Source: Candidatus Woesebacteria bacterium RIFCSPHIGHO2_02_FULL_42_20
GTDB lineage: Bacteria; Patescibacteriota; Microgenomatia; UBA8517
Direction: 5' to 3'
Assembly: GCA_001792535.1 (NCBI GenBank)
Contig: MGGS01000004.1
Location: forward strand, 1-34,419
DNA: 34,419 nucleotides
This document shows, piece by piece, positions 13,780 to 20,514 of the stretch. How positions within the stretch are numbered: position 1 is the first letter of the stretch; the number at the start of each line of letters is the position of its first letter. A model generated the notes under the pieces. The model searched no databases. It saw nothing but the letters and a program-made list of their open reading frames with translations, and was not told where the DNA came from. The translations under genes were made by a program, and so were the position numbers.

Positions 13780-16242
13780 TTAACACTCCGAATAACCACA
13801 ACCATAACATTTTTTGCAACCTTCCTCAAAAACCAGTGAACCCTCTCCACAGCTGGGACAAAAGTCCTTGTGTTTAAACAAAGCCGGCTGATTATTTTGT
13901 GGGTGACCATTGGAGCTACCTGATAAAGTTAACTGTAACAACGCTTCTGTCGCTTTTTGCTGTGCAATCTCATCTTTTTGCACTGCATAGCCGGATAGCC
14001 CAAAGTGCATACTAATCGCCTTGGCTACCGCATCAGGAAGAGAGCGAACACGATTATGTCCAAAACCTACGGAGTTACCCCCGCCAATTCCCCGGAGTTG
14101 GTCGACTAGCTCACGGGCCCGCTCCAAAGCTGGTAAATGATTTCCGAATCGCAGTGTAGTCGAAATCACTCTGCCCAATGCTTCCGCCATAGCCGCCACT
14201 TCGCTTCCCGCCTTACCAATGGCAATAAATACTTCCAAAGGGTTGCCGTCAGCGTCGTGATTAACAGTGATAAAAGCATTCCCTATCGGAGTCGCAAGTT
14301 TATACGTCGCGCCATCAACTCTGACGGGACGGGGTTTGATTACCGGCACATCCACCACCCCGTTGCCATTTGTCTTGGCAAGATCTGCTTTTTTATCATC
14401 CTTTACTCCGAGGTTCAAGACCTGGTCACCTCTGCAGCCGTCACGAAAAACAGTAATTCCCTGGCAATCAGTATTCCAGGCAAACATATAAGCCTTTTGT
14501 ATGTCTTCTACAGTGGCCTCGTGAGGAAGGTTTATTGTTTTGCTAACGGCGTTGTCCGTGTACTTTTGGAAAGCGGCCTGTGTCTTTACATGCCAATCGG
14601 GGTGAATTTCGTGAGCGGTACCAAAAACCCGTTTGACATCCTCCGGTACCCCCTCTACGTCACGCACGGTTCCGCGCTCGGCAACCTTTTTCATCAGCTC
14701 CTCGCTATAGAATCCACGTCCCTTGGCCACCTCTTCAAAAAGCGGATTGATAAAATTCAAAGTCCTGTTTTCACTTTTGACAATATGCTGATATGCAATC
14801 GCGAAAAGCGGCTCTATTCCACCCGACGCGTCGGCAAGTATTCCGATCGAACCGGTCGGCGCGATCGTCGTTACCGTAGAGTTTCTGATTTTCTTTCCCT
14901 TTGCATAAATGCTTTTGGCCCACAAAGGAAAAGCTCCCCGTTCCTCGGCAAGCTGCTGGGAAGCCTTGTGGCCCTCCTTATTTACAAACCCCATAACCTC
15001 CTCAGCCAAGCTAAGCGCTTCTTCGCTGTCGTAGGAAATTCCGAGTCTAATCAACATATCCGCCCAGCCGCCCACTCCAAGGCCAATTCTTCTGATACTG
15101 CTTACCGTTTCCCTGATTTGCGGAAGCGGAAAGGGATTCATTTCGATGACACCATCCAAGAGCCTGACTGATAGATGAACAGTTTTTCTAAGCTTCTCCC
15201 AATCCACCCCTGCTTGCCCTGAGCCAGTCGAACGGGTTACAAAATACTTCAAAAAAATACTTCCAAGATTGCAGGCATCAAACGGATAAAGTGGTTGCTC
15301 ACCACAAGGGTTAGTACTCTCAATTTCCCAGCCCTTGCCGCGAATCGGGTTTGCGCTGCCTTTATTAATTCTGTCAATAAAAATTAGACCCGGGTCCCCT
15401 GTGCGCCAAGCACCTTGTGCGATTTCATCCCAGACTTTCTTACTGGAAAGTTTACCGACAACTTTTTTAGTATGCGGAGCTATCAGTTCATATTCCTCAT
15501 CCTTTTCCAGAGCTCCCATAAAGCGGTCCGTAACAGCCACGGAAATATTAAAGTTTGTTATCCCTCCATCCTCTTTGCAATGAATGAACTCCATTATGTC
15601 GGGATGGTCAACCCGCAAAATTCCCATATTTGCCCCCCTTCGCATGCCACCCTGTTTTATCTGCTGTGTTGCCTCATTGTAAACTTTTAGAAAAGATACC
15701 GGGCCGGAAGCTACACCCATTGTAGACTTTACCGTTGAGCCTTTTGGTCTAAGTCTGCTAAACGAAAAACCCGTACCTCCACCGCTTTGATGCACCACCG
15801 CTTGATATTTGACCCCGTCAAAGATGCCTTCCAGCGAGTCTTCGACTGGCAGGACATAGCAAGCACTATATTGCAGCTTATTTCCTTTACCCGCATTCAT
15901 CAAGGTCGGGGAGTTGGGAAGAAACTCTCTGGTATTCATTAGCAGATAATATTTTTTCGCCAATTCAATAACTTGAGGGCGATTTTTGCCGAATTTAACT
16001 TCTGATCTGGCAATTTCCCAAGAAACTCTCCAACACATCTCCCGAACGGTCTCAATCGAATTCCCGCTATCGTCTTTGAGAAAATACCGTTCCCCAAGCA
16101 CCCGGACGGCCTGCTGGGACCACTCATTATCGGGTAGGTCGGCAGGAACCATAGGCCGCTTTCCGGCAAGCTTCTCCACCCGGCCTGTCATTTCGTCATA
16201 GGACAGCTTGTCCCAATCTATTTTTGCTTTGATTTTAGCCAT
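13780..16242 (-). CDS. nrdJ: Adenosylcobalamin-dependent (class II) ribonucleotide reductase
   Basis: The 820-residue enzyme makes deoxyribonucleotides using an adenosylcobalamin-derived radical and needs no oxygen. Motifs include FLPNSPTLMNAG, the cysteine in QYSACYVLP, QSGGGTGFSFSRLRP, the active-site STNPCGEQPL with the radical Cys and Glu, and TIAPTGSIG. A C-terminal TSCPD-like region is followed by a Cys-rich tail (CPSCGEGSLVFEEGCKKCYGCG). No ATP-cone precedes the catalytic core. A palindromic repeat encodes RSTGSGQAG between FLKYFV and VDWEKL. nrdR overlaps its start by 25 nt, and pduO lies downstream past the toxin-antitoxin pair. Together these form a B12-dependent dNTP supply unit. 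Confidence 0.97.
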   Translation of the reverse strand: MAKIKAKIDWDKLSYDEMTGRVEKLAGKRPMVPADLPDNEWSQQAVRVLGERYFLKDDSGNSIETVREMCWRVSWEIARSEVKFGKNRPQVIELAKKYYLLMNTREFLPNSPTLMNAGKGNKLQYSACYVLPVEDSLEGIFDGVKYQAVVHQSGGGTGFSFSRLRPKGSTVKSTMGVASGPVSFLKVYNEATQQIKQGGMRRGANMGILRVDHPDIMEFIHCKEDGGITNFNISVAVTDRFMGALEKDEEYELIAPHTKKVVGKLSSKKVWDEIAQGAWRTGDPGLIFIDRINKGSANPIRGKGWEIESTNPCGEQPLYPFDACNLGSIFLKYFVTRSTGSGQAGVDWEKLRKTVHLSVRLLDGVIEMNPFPLPQIRETVSSIRRIGLGVGGWADMLIRLGISYDSEEALSLAEEVMGFVNKEGHKASQQLAEERGAFPLWAKSIYAKGKKIRNSTVTTIAPTGSIGILADASGGIEPLFAIAYQHIVKSENRTLNFINPLFEEVAKGRGFYSEELMKKVAERGTVRDVEGVPEDVKRVFGTAHEIHPDWHVKTQAAFQKYTDNAVSKTINLPHEATVEDIQKAYMFAWNTDCQGITVFRDGCRGDQVLNLGVKDDKKADLAKTNGNGVVDVPVIKPRPVRVDGATYKLATPIGNAFITVNHDADGNPLEVFIAIGKAGSEVAAMAEALGRVISTTLRFGNHLPALERARELVDQLRGIGGGNSVGFGHNRVRSLPDAVAKAISMHFGLSGYAVQKDEIAQQKATEALLQLTLSGSSNGHPQNNQPALFKHKDFCPSCGEGSLVFEEGCKKCYGCGYSEC
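15210..15236 (-). repeat. In-frame palindromic repeat, family B, in nrdJ
   Basis: The plus strand reads CTGCTTGCCCTGAGCCAGTC and continues GAACGGG. It shares CTTG-CCTGAGC...GAA-GGG with the exonuclease copy. It encodes RSTGSGQAG at a surface-loop position of the reductase. Confidence 0.65.
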
Positions 16243-16673
16243 ATTACTTTTTCAAAATCACCCAAATCACTAAACTCAAGATATACGCTTGCAAAGCGCA
16301 GCCACGCAACTTTGTCAATTTTTTTGAGCCTTCTTAGAACAGCGCTGCCAATCAGCTTCGACTGCACTTCTTGACTCTCCCTTTTAAAAACTTCGCGCTC
16401 TACCTGTTCCGCCAAATCGTCAACCAACTTTAAACCGACCGGTCGCTTCTCTATCGAGCGCATCACCCCCCGTTTTATCTTTTCCCTGTCAAAAGGCTCC
16501 CTGGTTCCGTCTTTTTTGATCACCCAAACACTGTTTCCCCGAACCCGCTCTAATGTCGTAAACCTCTTGGTGCACTTCAAACATTCTCTTCTGCGCCTTA
16601 TCGCCTTGCCATCCTCTACCACCCTTGATTCAAGAACCTGCGTCTTTTTAGTGTCACAAAAAGGACATTTCAT
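16218..16673 (-). CDS. nrdR: Transcriptional repressor NrdR
   Basis: The 151-residue protein has an N-terminal zinc ribbon (MKCPFCDTKKTQVLESR...RRRECLKCTKRFTT) and an ATP-cone domain (VIKKDGTREPFDREKIKRG...). NrdR senses ATP/dATP and represses ribonucleotide reductase genes by binding tandem NrdR boxes. The gene overlaps nrdJ by 25 nt and should be co-transcribed, so it would regulate its own operon. The upstream promoter region contains two AGTGTT half-sites but no clear full NrdR box. Confidence 0.97.
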   Translation of the reverse strand: MKCPFCDTKKTQVLESRVVEDGKAIRRRRECLKCTKRFTTLERVRGNSVWVIKKDGTREPFDREKIKRGVMRSIEKRPVGLKLVDDLAEQVEREVFKRESQEVQSKLIGSAVLRRLKKIDKVAWLRFASVYLEFSDLGDFEKVIWLKSKQK

Positions 16674-16713
16674 GTATGAAAACCACTAATACTAAGGATG
16701 GTGGCAACACTGA

Positions 16714-16742
16714 TAATTAAACACTACATCTGTACCTGTCAA
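16714..16742 (-). promoter_or_regulatory. Promoter of the nrdR-nrdJ operon
   Basis: On the minus strand TTGACA (16737-16742), a 17-bp spacer and TAATTA (16714-16719) form a consensus-like promoter, giving a leader of about 34 nt before ATG 16673. AGTGTT occurs in the spacer and again just after the -10 box. These could be half-sites for NrdR, although the canonical ACACWATATATWGTGT box is not present. Confidence 0.6.
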
Positions 16743-16888
16743 CTGGTAAGAAATAGTACAAAGGGCGTCATTTAATGCCTAACCCAAGCTCGACAAAAAT
16801 TGAGTCTTTGTTTTTACCGCAAACGGCGGCCGGAAATTACAAAAACGAAGTCACGGAAACGATCATTAAATTTGTCTTATATTTAACC

Positions 16889-17521
16889 TTAGGGCTTGAA
16901 GTCGTCTACTTTGACCCCAATATCACTCAAAAGATTTCTCGTGTCCTCAAAAACTTTTTTAGGTAAATCCAGAATTTTTGTCAGGATTGGTCTTGCATCT
17001 TCAGGTGCAGTAGTTAAGTGCTTTTCTAAATCATATATGTGAAACGCGCTTGCTTTGTGAAGTTTGAGGAGCAATTCACTTGTTTCCCTACCTTCCAACC
17101 TGGCTACAGCCTCATTTGAAAACGCTTCCCCTAAATACTTCTCAGATTTTTGAAAAGTTAACACCGACTCTTCAAATTTTCCTTCTGAAAACAATTTACA
17201 ACCTACGGATAGCCTTTTATCTGCCATTTCCAGTATACTTTGAGCCTTCTTGACAGGATCAGTTATACCTTCAAGTTTTACTTTGTCTGCGGCAGCAACG
17301 GCATACCATAAAGGATTACCAGGCATAATATCCCCCGGGTCAGGCAATTGGTAGTCTATTAAGATGTCTTTTGAAGCTGTATTTTCTGTTTTTGTTTCTG
17401 GTGGCTCGAGCGAGGGTGGGTTAAATTGATATGAAGGAGAAGAAGCCTTAACGATTGAAACAAAAAGAATCCCAAAAGAGGCAACTAGACCCGCGAAAAC
17501 GCCGACTCCGCGTTTAAACAT
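16889..17521 (-). CDS. DUF5667-like membrane-anchored protein
   Basis: The 210-residue product has one N-terminal transmembrane/signal segment (VGVFAGLVASFGILFVSIV), a Pro-rich linker and a helical extracytoplasmic domain. The domain begins GDIMPGNPLWYAVAAADKV and continues ILEMADKRLSVGCKLF. This matches the DUF5667 pattern (PGSPLY...AERRL) that is frequent in CPR and other bacteria with unknown function. I start at the ATG 7 codons into the track ORF because an AAAGGA ribosome-binding site lies directly upstream of it. Upstream 17522-17770 contains no convincing gene. Confidence 0.75.
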   Translation of the reverse strand: MFKRGVGVFAGLVASFGILFVSIVKASSPSYQFNPPSLEPPETKTENTASKDILIDYQLPDPGDIMPGNPLWYAVAAADKVKLEGITDPVKKAQSILEMADKRLSVGCKLFSEGKFEESVLTFQKSEKYLGEAFSNEAVARLEGRETSELLLKLHKASAFHIYDLEKHLTTAPEDARPILTKILDLPKKVFEDTRNLLSDIGVKVDDFKP

Positions 17522-17693
17522 AGGGTCCTTTGATACTACCACAACGACCTATCGATTAGCAAATTTATGAAGTACTGACGAAGCGAGAGTTTGATAAGGA
17601 GTTTCTTTTCCTCTTTGATAAATCAACCCTATATGAAGCTTTCTGGGAAGACCAAGATTGTTGAAGGCCTCAAAAAAGATTCCAGCTTCTAGC

Positions 17694-17726
17694 CTACCTG
17701 AACAAAATGATCGGCCGTTGCCAGAA
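17694..17726 (-). pseudogene. Possible remnant of a CPBP-protease 3' end
   Basis: On the minus strand the frame reads FWQRPIILFR then stop. The intact CPBP gene at 19303-19950 ends LWQWPIILFR then stop. The DNA matches in 23 of 25 bases (17701-17725 against 19310-19334). Nothing else of the protease is visible upstream, so this is a short relic or a local copied fragment within an otherwise gene-free 249-nt gap. Confidence 0.4.
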
Positions 17727-17770
17727 TTTCTGTATTTACTGAAATAAAATTTTATTTTAATCTTCTTTTT

Positions 17771-18121
17771 ATGAAACCTACTTTGGTTAAAAAGGGAGAG
17801 ACGTGGATAAAGAGGAAGAAAGATAAAGTTGTTTGGGAATATAACAAAGGACAATTCGATAAAGTTGATATTGCCAAAACGAAAGTAATCGGTAGATATC
17901 CAGAAGCAGGCTGGGCAGCAAATAAAGTATCTACCATGCTTTACTATCTTCTTTCAGGTTCAGCAATTTTAACTCTTGAGGCTGGAGAGAAATTTAGGAT
18001 GAAATCTGACAATGTCTTCATTTTGCCACCAAACACTTGGTACTCAATAGATGGTAAATTTGAAGCCCTTATGGTTTGCTCCCCCGTCTGGACATCTGAT
18101 CAATCAATAAAGAAAGACTAA
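17771..18121 (+). CDS. Small cupin-fold protein
   Basis: The 116-residue single-domain protein has the cupin beta-barrel pattern. YYLLSGSAILTLEAGEKFRMKSDNVFILPPNTWYSIDG matches the strand-glycine-strand spacing and the PPNTWH-like turn of cupins. Metal-binding histidines of motif 1 are not evident, so catalysis is uncertain and a small-molecule-binding or sugar-related role is equally possible. Its TAA stop overlaps the stop of the convergent NUDIX gene in a 4-base CTAA. Confidence 0.75.
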   Translation: MKPTLVKKGETWIKRKKDKVVWEYNKGQFDKVDIAKTKVIGRYPEAGWAANKVSTMLYYLLSGSAILTLEAGEKFRMKSDNVFILPPNTWYSIDGKFEALMVCSPVWTSDQSIKKD

Positions 18122-18642
18122 TTAAGGATTTTAAGAAATTTCAATGTTGAAATTGCTCTCTCTGTTAATCTCAAATCACCATTCTTAATTGCTTTATTAA
18201 TGCTTTCTGGTGTAAAGAAATTTCCTCCCGAAGTCTCCACTGGATCAAGTTTAAATGGTCCTTCAGACTCGGCCTTAAACACCTCGATCATTTCCGTTTC
18301 GTTTTTGTCCCTAAAAATATATCTACCAACAAATTTAGGTTTAATATTTACACCAAGTTCTTCTATAATTTCTTTTATTGAAGCTTCCCTTGGTGTTAAA
18401 CCGAAAGTTACATGGCCGGATGCCGAAGTAACGTACCAGCCTGGAGCACTGTCTTTAGTTAAACTTCTCCTTTGCAAAAAAATTTCTCCTTCATTATTTT
18501 CTATAATTACATGCACCGCCTGATGAATTTTTGTCGGATCGGAATGACACTCTCTCCTTGTAGCTCTTCCTATAACTTTGTCATTTTTGTCGACTAAAAC
18601 AAAGAGTTCTTCTTGATCATCCGTTGTTTTGATTTTTGTCAT
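18118..18642 (-). CDS. NUDIX hydrolase (IPP isomerase/YfcD-like)
   Basis: The 174-residue protein reads LFVLVDKNDKVIGRATRRECHSDPTKIHQAVHVIIENNEGEIFLQRRS, the layout of the YfcD/isopentenyl-diphosphate isomerase-like NUDIX group. The Nudix box is GHVTFGLTPREASIKEIIEELGV. The metal-binding Glu residues of the REx2EE helix are kept, although the first Glu is Leu and the Arg is Lys. It probably hydrolyses a nucleoside diphosphate-linked compound; the substrate is unknown. An extended -10 (TGATATTGT) lies 9 nt before its ATG. Confidence 0.85.
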   Translation of the reverse strand: MTKIKTTDDQEELFVLVDKNDKVIGRATRRECHSDPTKIHQAVHVIIENNEGEIFLQRRSLTKDSAPGWYVTSASGHVTFGLTPREASIKEIIEELGVNIKPKFVGRYIFRDKNETEMIEVFKAESEGPFKLDPVETSGGNFFTPESINKAIKNGDLRLTERAISTLKFLKILN

Positions 18643-18677
18643 TCTACCTAAACAATATCACAAACCAGAGTGGATCT

Positions 18678-19031
18678 TTATTCGAGATTTGTCTGAAATT
18701 TTTTAAGATCCAAAATAAATTTGCAGCCCTTTAAAAACTCAATTCCAACTAAACTATCCGTACTTTTAGTAAAAAATAATGTTATGTTTTTCACAATTTT
18801 TTTATACCTTATCTTGACTTTGTAAATTGAAAAAACCGTATCAGAACCATCGGCAAGCTCGTAAACTTGATAACCAACAGGTTTTTGCTTGAAGTTAGAA
18901 AGAAATGTCTCGGGCAAAGAAAGGCCCCCAGAAAAACCGGTATCAATTAGACAATCCGCACCCATCCAAGAATTGAGATAAACTTGAATTTTTATACGGG
19001 CTCCGTTTTGAGAATCCAGATAAGGATTCAT
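18678..19031 (-). CDS. Retropepsin-like aspartic protease (clan AA)
   Basis: The 117-residue protein carries the catalytic DTG in the context ADCLIDTGFSGGLSLP, preceded by two beta strands, with LADGSDTVFSIYKVKIRYKKI and LVGIEFLKGCKFILDL following. The size fits a single-domain retropepsin that would act as a homodimer. No signal peptide is visible, so it is probably cytoplasmic. It overlaps the small upstream gene by 4 nt, forming a two-gene cassette. Substrate and role are unknown. A second retropepsin-like gene of different sequence is at 29784. Confidence 0.82.
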   Translation of the reverse strand: MNPYLDSQNGARIKIQVYLNSWMGADCLIDTGFSGGLSLPETFLSNFKQKPVGYQVYELADGSDTVFSIYKVKIRYKKIVKNITLFFTKSTDSLVGIEFLKGCKFILDLKKFQTNLE

Positions 19032-19261
19032 TTCAAAATACCCGCAAATCTTCCCACCTGAGTTAAAAAAAACTGTTTTCGGGGAAAGTGTTTTTTTGCT
19101 TTATCAATCGCCTCAATTGGACTTTTACCAACGTAAAACTTACCGGAATTAACTTCAATAGTAACGTATTCACCCGCTTTATACTTTTTCTCAAGCTTGG
19201 GTTTAATTTTATAAAAAATGTCCTTACCTTTTTCTATAATTAACTTTTGCTGGTTTAACAT
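19028..19261 (-). CDS. Small DUF5678-like partner of the retropepsin
   Basis: The 77-residue basic protein reads EKKYKAGEYVTIEVNSGKFYVGKSPIEAIDKAKKHFPRKQFFLTQVG. This resembles the DUF5678 family, in which a short beta-hairpin with a Gly turn is followed by a helix (EAIEKAK). Proteins of this type are commonly found directly before retropepsin-like genes. Here the overlap with the protease gene is 4 nt, so the two are coupled. I infer a partner, substrate or inhibitor of the protease; a toxin-antitoxin-like logic is possible but unproven. Confidence 0.65.
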   Translation of the reverse strand: MLNQQKLIIEKGKDIFYKIKPKLEKKYKAGEYVTIEVNSGKFYVGKSPIEAIDKAKKHFPRKQFFLTQVGRFAGILK

Positions 19262-19302
19262 CTTAATAAGAGAATACTAAATTTTAGGCTGAGTTTCAAG
19301 GC

Positions 19303-19950
19303 TTATCTAAACAAAATAATCGGCCATTGCCAGAGGACGTGAAGAAAAATTGACGAGGTAACGTTTTTTGTCCTGGCAAAAACCCAAGCCGAGCCTATAC
19401 CAAACAAAGTAACCAAAAAAAGATAAACCAGCGAAGAAAAAAGATCAAACTTCCAAACAAAGACGGTAACCGGCACGTGGATCACCGCCCAAATAATGCT
19501 GGTTACAAGATTTGCCGCCCACTCACGACCCGTGGCAAACCAGACACGGTTAAACAAAAATCCCCGGAAAGAAACTTCTTCTGAAACCGCAGTAGCGAAA
19601 GTGATGACAAAAGAAATAAGAAGTGGCTTGCCGCCGATGAAGGAACCAAAATCAAACTTACTATACTTCAGATAGTTAATTATCATTGCCTCCAAAACAA
19701 ATAAAGTTCCGAGTGTTAACGCAAAGTAAATTGCCGGAAACAAATTCTTTAAAGTTATGCCGACAGAAGCAAGACCCGACCTTTCCCTCCAGAGCAAGAA
19801 AAATGTTGGCACAAGCCAGATAACAGGTTTTACAAAAAACTCTTCGACCTCTTCGGGAAGCTGAAAAAGCAGTCTGTAAAAACCCCAGACAACAAGAAGA
19901 AACGAAGCCAAAACGGCAGAATTTTTTATTGCTACTTCCTTACTGGGCAT
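19303..19950 (-). CDS. CPBP-family intramembrane glutamic endopeptidase
   Basis: The 215-residue multi-pass membrane protein (about six to eight hydrophobic segments) carries the CPBP/ABI motifs: EEVSFRGFLFNRVW with the catalytic EE and Arg, a second motif SIIWAVIHVPV with His, and TSSIFLHVLWQW with the third conserved His. The family includes Rce1-like prenyl-protein proteases and bacterial immunity or maturation proteins. No linked substrate peptide was found. A TATAAT lies 18 nt upstream of the start codon. Its last codons recur as a fragment at 17694-17726. Confidence 0.88.
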   Translation of the reverse strand: MPSKEVAIKNSAVLASFLLVVWGFYRLLFQLPEEVEEFFVKPVIWLVPTFFLLWRERSGLASVGITLKNLFPAIYFALTLGTLFVLEAMIINYLKYSKFDFGSFIGGKPLLISFVITFATAVSEEVSFRGFLFNRVWFATGREWAANLVTSIIWAVIHVPVTVFVWKFDLFSSLVYLFLVTLFGIGSAWVFARTKNVTSSIFLHVLWQWPIILFR

Positions 19951-19995
19951 TTTTAGAAATTACCTATTATTATAGTAATATCTTGCTCCTAATAT

Positions 19996-20490
19996 CTATA
20001 CCAATCCCACCTTACAACCCTCAAAAGCACTGTCGATCGCATTAACAATTTTGTCAAATCTATCCTCGGCTTCGGCTAAACCAATCGCATTGCGCTCACC
20101 CGGAAACCAGTGAAAGATTAAATTGCGACTTTGCTTCCAGGTATCCCAAAGTTGATCAGCCAACTCCTTTCCGTGACAAAAATTTACCAGCTTGTCATAT
20201 ACACCCTCCTTTTCCCTTATCCCCTCTTCCAGAGACGGATTTAAAGCCCTGCCTATTCTAAACCTTTTGCCAAAATATTCATCCTCGCCGATAAACCCCA
20301 AGTCATAGAACAACTTTTTAAGAAAGCCTTCATACGCTTTGGCCGCAGGAAATACCATGAATGCATAATCGTGATACTTGTCTTTCCACTCCGGCACGCG
20401 AGTCAAAAGCTTCATAGATTGGTTAAGCAACTCCTGCAGGTCTTCTTCCAAATAGCTCCACCAAGGTTTAGTTTTTATATCCATCTTCAT
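19996..20490 (-). CDS. Helical protein of unknown function (weak RnlA-like resemblance)
   Basis: This is a 164-residue soluble, mostly helical protein. Notable stretches are YAFMVFPAAKAYEGFLKKLFYDLGFI, GKELADQLWDTWKQSRNLIFHWFPG and a C-terminal helix. The AYEGFLKKL and RNxxFHW pattern vaguely recalls the C-terminal domain of RnlA (RNase LS) toxins, but I would not assign that. I start at the ATG at 20490 (MKMDIKTK), preceded by AAAAGG. The longer track ORF overlaps the divergent penicillin-binding gene and its promoter. It shares an overlapping bidirectional -10 region with that gene. Confidence 0.65.
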   Translation of the reverse strand: MKMDIKTKPWWSYLEEDLQELLNQSMKLLTRVPEWKDKYHDYAFMVFPAAKAYEGFLKKLFYDLGFIGEDEYFGKRFRIGRALNPSLEEGIREKEGVYDKLVNFCHGKELADQLWDTWKQSRNLIFHWFPGERNAIGLAEAEDRFDKIVNAIDSAFEGCKVGLV

Positions 20491-20499
20491 GCCTTTTAG

Positions 20500-20507
20500 A
20501 GTATAAT
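20500..20507. promoter_or_regulatory. Overlapping divergent -10 elements
   Basis: AGTATAAT gives TATAAT on the plus strand (7 nt before the PBP ATG at 20515) and TATACT on the minus strand (9 nt before the ATG at 20490). The two hexamers share four bases. Both predicted transcripts would begin at or near their start codons. No good -35 box was seen on either strand. Confidence 0.55.
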
Positions 20508-20514
20508 CGACCTC

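Noticed and set aside
14137-15171. 344-residue plus-strand ORF
   Set aside because: Entirely antisense to nrdJ. It is long only because codon usage on the opposite strand avoids stops; the translation has no family features.
16681-16745. Canonical NrdR box pair
   Set aside because: Only AGTGTT half-sites are present; the 16-bp palindromic consensus is not seen.
16775-16966. 63-residue plus-strand ORF (MPNPSSTKIESLF...)
   Set aside because: Its 3' part runs antisense through the DUF5667 gene, no ribosome-binding site is well placed and no family is recognisable. The real content of the gap is the nrdR promoter.
17549-17854. 101-residue minus-strand ORF upstream of the DUF5667 gene
   Set aside because: It overlaps the cupin gene start and is composed of odd, basic and aromatic residues; the only recognisable part is the CPBP-like fragment in a different frame.
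19996-20490. RnlA (RNase LS) toxin
   Set aside because: Resemblance is limited to a few positions in one helical region, and no antitoxin gene is paired with it.
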